Shown here: positions 56,291 to 64,000 of the stretch, one piece after another
Position numbering within the stretch: position 1 is the stretch's first letter
Layout of the letters: every line of letters starts with the position of its first letter
Assembly: GCA_028023455.1 (NCBI GenBank)
Contig: JAQFVV010013083.1
Coordinates: 1 to 64,000 of the forward strand
Source: Epiperipatus broadwayi
Lineage: Eukaryota; Onychophora; Udeonychophora; Euonychophora; Peripatidae
Length of the DNA: 64,000 nucleotides
Reading direction: 5' to 3'
Notes under the pieces: generated by a model
Databases searched by the model: none
Seen by the model: only the letters and a program-made list of their open reading frames with translations
Told to the model about the DNA's origin: nothing
Translations under genes and position numbers: made by a program

Positions 56291-58002
56291 TGTGATGATC
56301 GCGCAAACTGCGGTCACACATATAAATATCAAACATTCACAGAATATTAAATATCATGTTTGATAAAATAAATAAAAAAGAAAAAAGAACGAGCTTAGAA
56401 AATTTACAGAACAAAGAAATGTTTCCATTAATTAAAAAAGAGAGGGAAGTAGAATCAAAAAGATTCTTATCTTTTACCCTCCAAAGTTCGGATTTTGGTG
56501 AAATTAAAATGTAAAATTAAAATTATTGGAGGTGTACGTTAAAAAATAAAGTGATAAAGAAATATAAATCAAATGCAAGTTAAAATCTGATTTTGAAAGA
56601 AAGTAAAGTTTAAAAAAAACCTTAAATAGCGCACAAAACATAGAAAGTTAAACATAATCAAAAGATAAGGATCTGGGTTTAAAGTGCACATTTGACGATA
56701 AACGAAAAGCATGTATGGAGTGTATTTGAAGCAGAATATAGACAGCAATAATAAATGCTTGTCTAAACTTAAATAAAAAAAGAGAGAAGAACATTTATTA
56801 AAATCTGTGTAATGAAATTTAAAAAAATATTTAAATAAGTAAATGTACATAGTGCTACTAGTTTGGGTAAAACAAATTTACATATGGCCAAAGGCATAGT
56901 AAGAAAGATGTGAATGAAAGTGAAAACAAAGGATCGGAAGGGCAAAGGCTGGTGGAATTTTTTAATTAAAAAAAAAGTTTTTCTGTGGAGATTAGAGCTA
57001 GAGACTTCGTGTCGATAGAATGGTAAAAGACAGCTCCGATAATCAACCGATATAGTTAACAGATATGACTTTCAACATCGGTGCCTCATCTAGAATGGCT
57101 CGCTAAGGCCATCGTGATTGCTGGTCGATCCGGACTTACTGTACTAATGGTTCTGGCCAAGATATAACAACTGCCATCGTAGCACCTGCCGGAAGATTCA
57201 TTTAGTTGCCTTATCCTTAATGCCTTAAACACTGAGAAGCTACACACCACCAAATCTAACCTGCGACCGTCCCTCCTAAAGAAGTGGAGAAAATCCATGT
57301 GACAATCGGCAAGACGTCGGATAAATTCAGAGACTAAAACCTAGGTAAAGATACATACTATTTAGTTATATATTTCAATGTGCACATAGTTTAATTAGAC
57401 AATGGCCACATGCCTTTTGTGAATGATAAAGACATTCTTGAATTGTTTGATAAATACCCAGACTGATGATTTATAAATGTACCATCATTTATAATAGTTT
57501 TATATGTATTCTTTTCTTGTAGCACTATAGATTATAATCTGTTTTTTCATTTCATGTTAATGTGTTTTTTTATATATCTCTTTTACGATTAATTTATTTA
57601 TTAAATCTATTATTTTATTTAAACCTGCCTTGTCTCGTTCTTCGCCACTCCAAAAGAGTAGTCTAGTCTAAGGGTGGGAAAAACAATTATTCATTTTTTT
57701 GATTATTGAATTAACACGTGGAAATTGGTGGTGCAGTATTTGACCATTAAATTTATAAATCATCCAAGTGCTGTAACTCTGTCAGATCTTACAGCAGTTG
57801 AGAGACAGTTGGTCAGGAAAAATAATCTGGTGCTATATCCGTATAGCATACAGATTTGGTCAAATACGGATATAGACTCATGTATGTCCGTATGTTCTCT
57901 CTGCTTGAGGTAGCAGAAAGTGGATGATCTTGAATCATTAGAATTCCCCATTATGCATTCATAAAAAGGAAGCCAGCCTTCGATCGTCCCGTACCCATAA
58001 CA
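56291..58002 (+). repeat. 5' LTR (1712 bp)
   Basis: Starts TGTGATGATCGCGCAAACTG and ends CCCATAACA. Matches 61716-63414. The 3' copy has five more bases (TGTAA) at its start, making a perfect TGTAATG/CATTACA end pair, so the 5' start may have been altered by the TA tract. The small frames at 57086, 57725 and 57760 recur only because of LTR duplication. Confidence 0.88.
56331..56338 (+). promoter_or_regulatory. candidate TATA box in the 5' LTR
   Basis: TATAAATA 40 bp into the LTR, conserved at 61751 in the 3' LTR. Closer to the LTR start than usual, so uncertain. Confidence 0.25.
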
Positions 58003-58007
58003 TATTT

Positions 58008-58026
58008 TGGGGGCCAAGTCCGGGAG
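58008..58026 (+). promoter_or_regulatory. primer-binding site, tRNA-Pro-like with an insertion
   Basis: TGGGGGCCAAGTCCGGGAG begins five bases after the LTR end. It resembles the tRNA-Pro complement TGGGGGCTCGTCCGGGA, with the middle altered by one base of length. Confidence 0.6.
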
Positions 58027-59364
58027 TGTCTATTGCTGCACAATTAATGATCACATGTTAAATAATTTTATAAGATAACATAAATATTTTTTTAAAATAA
58101 AAATTGTTTTAATATATGTGTTTCAAACATATAAAATTAGCGAGGTAAGTTAAAGTGGCGAGAAGTGAAGACGAAGGGGATAAGTTTTATTTTATGATAA
58201 TCTATACGAGTGTTTCATGTCAAATGTGTACAAAGAATAGAAAGAGGGGGAAATTTTTTTCGGTATTATTACGAAAGTTTTGAAATGCGTAGTGAGGGAT
58301 AATCTGAGATAAGAATATTTAGACAAGTTGTAACAAACAAATAACTAATTATATCAAATGATTACTGTAATGTAATATAAATCATTTTTACAGAAAGAGA
58401 ATAACACAAAGTTTCATGAAAGTTTACGCTAAATAATAATAAAAAAATATAGTAGCCGCATAGCCCAGTAAAGTTAAAGAATAGATAAATGTGTGTGTGG
58501 TTTCATAATCGTATAATAAAATGTAATAATAATAGCGATCAGATATAGATTATCTGGATGTAATTAATTAATGAAAACATAAAATAGTTAAGTTAGAAAT
58601 AATGAAACAATTTCAGTAATGTTGTAGTTATAAAGGTTAAATGATTAAAATAGTCGAAACTAAGTTAAATGAAGAAATATATATGTTGAATAAATAATAA
58701 TGGTCCCAGTTAAGTGGAAAATAAAATATTTTAATGATAAAAGGAATTCACGTGTATAAGTTAAATTGAAGAAACTATAAGTATTGTCATGTATTTTAGT
58801 TAAGCGGAAGAAAATATATGTGTGATTCTAGAATAGTCGCATGTGTAAGAGAAGTAAAAAAATATATAGATATGTGTGTATGATCTTGTTTAAAACAGCA
58901 GTAACCTTAAGTGGCTGAATTTTGTAAATGTAGGAGTAGAAAAATATATATATGGGAAGGGTAATGTTGGAGACACAGTCAAATAAAACGAATTTATAAT
59001 GCATATCGTTAACAGAACAAGCATAGTATTTAAGTAAGTTAAATTTAAAAGAATATATAAGTGCATCATGTAATTGAAGTATAGGGGTCAGAGGTATTTT
59101 AATGATAAAAGGAATTCACGTGTATGGTGGACAGGCAGTCGGGCGAATCTAAGGCAGGTGAATAAGAAGATGAACCAGAGTATGGATGTTTGGGTTGGTT
59201 AGCGATCTGAATGCTGATTGATAGACAACTAAGAACTTGAAAGTTAATCAAAGTGAAAAAACATAAAGTCAGTCGAAAGAAGTTGTGTATAAGTCTAGTC
59301 AGAAGAGGTCAATAGTAGGAATAATCAGTCCAGATATAAAGAAAGTTAAATAAAAATCATATTT
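58027..59364 (+). other. long non-coding leader
   Basis: About 1.3 kb without a frame. Holds a 31-bp direct repeat (58727-58757 and 59095-59125, containing AAGGAATTCACGTGTAT), 368 bp apart. Confidence 0.6.
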
Positions 59365-60699
59365 ATGCGAACAAGGGCTCAAGCCAAAATGGAACTTCAA
59401 GAAAAGGAAGTAAAAGAAGGGAATGGAGAGGAGATGAAAGTAAAGGATACAATGGCCTATAGTAATATCATGGATATGTTAAAGCAAATGAGGACAGAGC
59501 AAGAGCAATTCATGAAAGAACTCATGGACAGATAAGAGAGAAGAATAGAAGAATTGATGGTAAAGGTAGAGATAGACTGCCAGAAAAGATGGGCTGAAGT
59601 CAGGGAAGAAATAAGAAATGAGGTCATCCTGCAATCAAAGGCTAATGACACATGGAATGGATTTCACCAAGAGATTAAGATGGATGAACAAAGGAGTATG
59701 GGGCCATGTGCATATGAGGAATCAGAAATAGTGGAGGATAGAGGTAGGGAGTTAGCAGAATTTGATTGGGAAAAGGACCTAGGGCAACCAGAAAGGGAGA
59801 TAAGACAGTTAGATGAAGAGGTAGAAGTGGTTAGAATGGAGGATCATAGATTGATGATGATCATACAGGAGAATTTAAGTCAGGTGGTGAAGGTAGTAGC
59901 AGGGTTAAATACAAAAGTTGGAGAGAGTATCAAGAGGTCAGCCAATAGTAGTACCAATGCCAACATAGAGGGCATAGTACCAAGAACCAGTGAAGAATGT
60001 GAAATTATGAGAGCTGGAAATTGCATGGATTATCCTGTGGGCTTCCACCAATTTCTGAAGATCTAAGTCTTCACTGGAAACCCTAGAGAAAGCCCGATGG
60101 AGCATTTGAACAGCCTAGAACTGTACTTCAAATTCGATAGAATGAGTGAGGAGGCCAAGATAGCAGTCACCTGCAGCCATTCACAGGGCAAATCACAAGT
60201 CTGGTGGAACTCACTGTTCCAGAAACCCATCACATTTGCAGGATATTATAAAGCATTGGAGACCAGTTATTGGAGTGAGGAACTCCAAGAAGATATGTTA
60301 CATCGGATAAAACAGGATAAATGGGAGACCGGAGGAATCATTTATAACATTCTTCCATCGTCAAGTGGCTAAGTTACGAATGATGACTGCAAATTCATTA
60401 TCTGAGACACAAATACTCCGGATAATTAGGCCCGGGTTTCCAAAGGATATTGAACAAACTCTAATCAGTACAGAGAGGAAGACGTAGACCGGGTGGCCGA
60501 ATTGCTGAGTGCATTGGACACCACCAGGGACAACCAGAGAGGATGGAAGGCAATCTGGTCTGCCTCTAAAAGAATCACCTATAGTAAAGAATGGATGGGA
60601 TCCTGGGGAAGGACGATGGCAAGAAAACCGGGGATATTCTATGGGATGGAAACCGAGGAGGCAGGAAAATGGATGACAGAGATGGGAGACAGAATGTAA
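59365..60699 (+). pseudogene. gag: gag with stops and two frameshifts
   Basis: Starts MRTRAQAKMELQ. The first frame is stopped by TAA at 59533 and 60064. Acidic, coiled-coil-like N-terminal half, then capsid: VFTGNPRESPMEHLNSLELY, GKSQVWWNSLFQKP and WSEELQEDMLHRIKQDKWE. At about 60330 the capsid continues in another frame (EESFITFFHRQVAKLRMM...ILRIIRPGFPKDIEQTL) and at about 60475 in a third (EDVDRVAELLSAL...), ending TAA at 60697. No zinc knuckle. Homologous to the gag at 45124 (compare ALMWWESL with SQVWWNSL). The plus frames at 59554, 60097 and 60493 are pieces of this gene; the minus frame at 60361 is a shadow. Confidence 0.85.
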
Positions 60700-61074
60700 G
60701 CATCCATATGACAGGACAGAGGGCCATGAGCCTAGGGAGCAAACCCCACATCCCAGAGGAGGCAGAGGTGATGTCAATAGAGGAAGGAAACCTCCAGATA
60801 AAATATAAACACCAGCATCAATAAAGGAAAGATTTAATGATAACAAAATTGGAAATGGAAATGGACCACGAGTCATGGAGAACGGACTGTAACATTGATC
60901 CTGATAACATGAAGAAATGATGAGTCGATGTGGAAAAAGAGATGAAGGACATTATGATAAAATAAGAAAGCATAAGATAAATAGTAGTGTGAGGTCATAG
61001 ATCGAGGATGAAGGCATGTAGGTTTAGATATTGGTAGATGGGTCTGAATAGTAGTTGGTTATGCCTTCTTCATT

Positions 61075-61136
61075 ATTCATTCATGTATGTTCTACAGTGT
61101 GCCATATTCATTCATGTATGTTCTGCAGTGTGCCAA
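61075..61136 (+). repeat. 31-bp tandem duplication
   Basis: ATTCATTCATGTATGTTCT starts at 61075 and 61106, followed by ACAGTGTGCC or GCAGTGTGCC. Confidence 0.85.
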
Positions 61137-61359
61137 ATCTTATCATACAGAGAACACAGGGACAGAGATCCCATTCTCATAATGACTCACTGGATTAAGA
61201 TTTTCAGTTAGATATTGGACAGATATCGTAAGTCAATGGTTTAGAGACAAATCTATGGGGAAAAGAACCCCTTGTATAAATTAAGAGCTATCAGAAGATA
61301 TACTGAGCTCATGGATGAGCTGGACGAAAAGATGCCAGTCTCCCAACCCACCTTGGTAA

Positions 61360-61606
61360 TAGTGTCCACAGTTGACACTTATGGGTTTATCATTTGCAGG
61401 ATGTGATGTATGAACAGGTTTAATCGGGTCACAGAGATATCCTGTGGATTCGAACCTGTATATACGAGTATTAGGCCGAAATAAAATGCATGTAATGCTA
61501 ATGACAAGATTAAATTGGTTTGGCAATGCTGGTTGGGTCATCAAGGAAAGAGATGTAATTTACCTGGTCGCCTCTCTAGAGATTAACCTCATCACTAAAT
61601 TATATT
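61360..61606 (+). pseudogene. protease remnant
   Basis: TVDTYGFIICRM near 61368 resembles the VDTGA active-site block with the glycine displaced. In another frame, HVMLMTRLNWFGNAGWVIKERDVIYL (61483-61560) resembles the VILGxDWL...VIDFxxRxIYL block. The spacing of about 39 codons fits a retrotransposon protease. The frame ends at TAG 61604, about 95 bp before the purine tract, so everything downstream in pol has been lost. Confidence 0.5.
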
Positions 61607-61700
61607 AGGAATGCATAAATCTAAAAGGTTTGAACAGTAGTTGGGAGCATCTAGCTTTTGATACATAAATTTAAAAATTTTTTTTACAAAAAAAAATTTT

Positions 61701-61712
61701 AAAGGAGGGGAA
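61701..61712 (+). promoter_or_regulatory. polypurine tract
   Basis: AAAGGAGGGGAA just before the 3' LTR start at about 61716. Confidence 0.75.
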
Positions 61713-61715
61713 CGG

Positions 61716-63414
61716 TGTAATGTGATGATTGCACATACTGCGGTCACACATATAAATATTAAACATTCACAGAATATTAAATATCATGTTTGATAAAATA
61801 AATAAAAAAGAAAAAGAGCGAGCTTAGAAAATTTACAGAACAAAGAAATGTTTCAATTAATTAAAAAAGAGAGGGAAGTAGAATCAAAAAGATTCTTATC
61901 TTTTACCCTCCAAAGTTCGGATTTTGGTGAAATTAAAATGTAAAATTAGAATTATTGGAGGTGTACATTAAAAAATAAAGTGATAAAGAAATATAAATCA
62001 AATGCAAGTTAAAATCTGATTTTGAAAGAAAGTAAAGTTTAAAAAAAACCTTAAATAGCGCACAAAACATAGAAAGTTAAACATAATCAAAAGATAAGGA
62101 TCTGGGTTTTAAAGTACACATTTGACAATAAACGAAATGCGTGTATGGAGTGTATTTGAAGCAGAATATAGACAGCAATAATAAATGCTTGTCTAAACTT
62201 AAATAAAAAAAGAGAGAAGAACATGTATTAAAATCTGTGTAATTAAATTAAAAAAAATATTTAAATAAATAAATGTACATAGTGCTACTAGATTGGGTAA
62301 AACAAATTTACATATGGCTGAAGGCATAGTAAGAAAGGTGTGAATGAAAGTGAAAACAAAGGATCAGAAGGGCAAAGGCTGGTGGAATTTTTTAATTAAA
62401 AAAAAGTTTTTCAGTGGAGATTAGAGCTAGAGACTTCATGTCGATAGGGTGGTAAAATACAGCTCCGATAATCAACCGATATAGTTAACAGATATGACTT
62501 TCAACATCGGTGTCTCATCTAGAATGGCTGGCTAAGGACATCGTGATCGCTGGTCGATCCGGACTTACTGTACTAATGGTTCTGGCCAAGATATAACAAC
62601 TGCCATTGTAGCACCTGCTGGTGGATTCATTTAGTTGTCTTGTCTTTGATGCCTCATCCTTGATGCCTTAAACACTGAGAAGCTACACATCACCAAATCT
62701 AACCTGTGACCATCCCTCCTAAAGAAGTGGAGAAAATCCACGTGACGGTCGGCAAGACGTCGGATAAATTCAGAGAGTAAAACCTAGGTAAAAATACATA
62801 CTATTTTGTTATATATTTCAATGTGCACATAGTTTACTTAGACAATGGCCACATGCCTTTTGTGAATGATAAAGACATTCTTGAATTTTTTGATAAATAC
62901 CCAGACTGACGATGTATAAATGTACCATCATTTTATAGATTATAATCTGTTTTTTCATTTCATGTTAATGTGTTTTTTTTATATATCTCTTTTACAGTTA
63001 ATTTATTCTATTAAATCTATTATTTTATTTAAACCTGCCTTGTCTCATTCTTCGCTACTCCAAAAGGGTAGTCTAGTCTAAGGGTGGGAAAAACTATTAT
63101 TCATTTTTTTGATTATTGAATTAACACATGGCAGTTGATGGTGCAGTATTTGATCCCATTAAATTTATAAATCATCCAAGCGCTGTAACTCTGTCAGATC
63201 TTACAGCAGTCGAGAGATGGTTGGTTGGGAAAAATAATCTGATGCTATATCCATATAGCATACAGATTCGGTCAATTACGGATATAGACTCGTGTATGTC
63301 TGTATGTTCTCTCTGCTTGAGGTAGCGGAAAGTGGACGATCTTGAATCATTAGAATTTCCCATTATGCACTCATAAAAGGGAAGCCAGCCTTCGATCTTC
63401 CCGTGCCCATTACA
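61716..63414 (+). repeat. 3' LTR (about 1.7 kb)
   Basis: Starts TGTAATGTGATGATT and ends CCCATTACA. Relative to the 5' LTR it has a small duplication near 62640-62660 (GATGCCTCATCCTTGATGCC) and a deletion near 62935 of the TAGTTTTATATG... segment. Confidence 0.88.
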
Positions 63415-63436
63415 ATATATATATATATATATATAT

Positions 63437-63466
<30 letters not shown>
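63415..63466. repeat. (TA)n microsatellite
   Basis: Two TA tracts separated by ACA, directly after the 3' LTR. Confidence 0.95.
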
Positions 63467-63467
<1 letters not shown>

Positions 63468-63482
63468 GTATAATAAAATAAT

Positions 63483-63596
63483 CCACTAGAATAAAACTAC
63501 AATAATGGTGGAATACACCAAAGACGGCTATAGCGAAGGATATTAGTCTTCAATTTTATATAGGCATTTTTTAAAATTTTGTAGTTTTATTCTAGT

Positions 63597-63598
<2 letters not shown>
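63483..63598. mobile_element. 116-bp MITE with perfect 20-bp terminal inverted repeats
   Basis: CCACTAGAATAAAACTACAA at 63483 is exactly inverted at 63579-63598. The inside (GGTGGAATACACCAAAGACG and beyond) has no coding capacity. No clear target duplication; it sits between TA tracts. Superfamily not assigned. Confidence 0.8.

Positions 63599-63684
<86 letters not shown>
63599..63684. repeat. (TA)n microsatellite, two tracts
   Basis: TA dinucleotides separated by AAAAA near 63631. Confidence 0.95.
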
Positions 63685-63687
<3 letters not shown>

Positions 63688-64000
63688 ATAATTTGCAGGT
63701 TCATTGTATTAGATTTTGATAATGAATATAGTGATGTTTTGGCTTGATCACACAAGTCATATATAAACACTGGTTAAGTCCCACCAAAATTGTAACATAA
63801 AGGTGAGAAATTTTTAATAATATATTTTCTAAACAATTTTTGTAAATAGAAGGAAGTTTACATGTGTCAGCACATTTATTGATACACTTTGTTTTCTAAA
63901 ATATCTCAGTCGCTTCACTGATAATACATTGGTAGAGTGTCATATCTGGATAGAACCCTAGTCTAAGAGGAGTCAATACTGTGTTATTAATCCATAGCAT
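63685..64000. other. AT-rich stretch, nothing recognised
   Basis: No motif-bearing frame or repeat seen. Confidence 0.5.

Larger units (their letters stand above)
56291..63414 (+). mobile_element. pol-deleted Ty3/Gypsy-type LTR element (gag and protease remnant only)
   Basis: About 7.1 kb: two LTRs of about 1.7 kb, a proline-type primer site, a long leader, a broken gag, a protease scrap and a purine tract. The reverse transcriptase, RNase H and integrase that should lie between the protease and the purine tract are absent. The capsid resembles that of the element at 42581, so the two are related. It would have depended on another element for copying. LTR divergence of a few percent by eye. 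Confidence 0.88.

Noticed and set aside
57086-58017. Frames at 57086, 57725 and 57760, some with counterparts at 63128 and 63172
   Set aside because: They lie in the 5' and 3' LTRs of the pol-deleted element and are not maintained as the same frame in both.
60361-60876. 171-codon minus-strand frame
   Set aside because: Antisense shadow of the gag remnant, whose capsid motifs read on the plus strand.

Overview
The window looks like AT-rich, repeat-dominated intergenic DNA from an animal. A coleoid cephalopod (octopus-like mollusc) is my best guess. That rests on the many long (TA)n tracts, animal-type Ty3/Gypsy and LINE relics, a CATCATCATCATCATTAA-type motif near 39930, and my general impression of such genomes; no database was searched. 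I found no convincing host protein-coding gene, rRNA or tRNA gene. The short open frames are mostly chance, microsatellite translations, or shadows of transposon frames.

The most interesting region is 1-9793. It is a tandem array of a 456-bp unit (454-456 bp). Each unit carries a 59-nt motif that folds as a type I hammerhead ribozyme: CTGACGA and GAAAC boxes, a two-pair stem III ending in the GTC cleavage triplet, and a stem I of 6 bp, an internal loop, then 6 bp. There are 17 copies. This is the architecture of hammerhead satellites and metazoan retrozymes. The array is also arranged as a giant imperfect palindrome centred near 3868. Orientation blocks are minus (1-890), plus (891-2792), diverged non-satellite arms (2793-4973), minus (4974-6879) and plus (6880-9780). 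Array copies are nearly identical, while the inner arms have clearly diverged.

A second, unrelated hammerhead-like repeat family is dispersed at about 13279, 14694, 21455 (minus) and 21775 (plus). The last two form an inverted pair.

Other elements: a foldback element (15831-16490); a decayed LINE reverse transcriptase (about 17650-18720); an LTR-end relic on the minus strand (18882-19345); a decayed Ty3/Gypsy element on the minus strand (31548-37905); a nearly complete but nonsense-bearing Ty3/Gypsy element with 2.1-kb LTRs, tRNA-Trp-type primer site, gag and pol (42581-53191); a gag-protease-only relative with 1.7-kb LTRs whose reverse transcriptase and integrase are gone (56291-63414); and a 116-bp MITE with perfect 20-bp terminal inverted repeats (63483-63598). 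Both large LTR elements and the minus-strand LTR relic sit against (TA)n tracts.

The remaining stretches (about 9.8-13.2, 16.6-17.6, 19.4-21.3, 22-30.4, 38-41.9 and 53.2-56.3 kb) are AT-rich and hold only microsatellites or nothing I can name.
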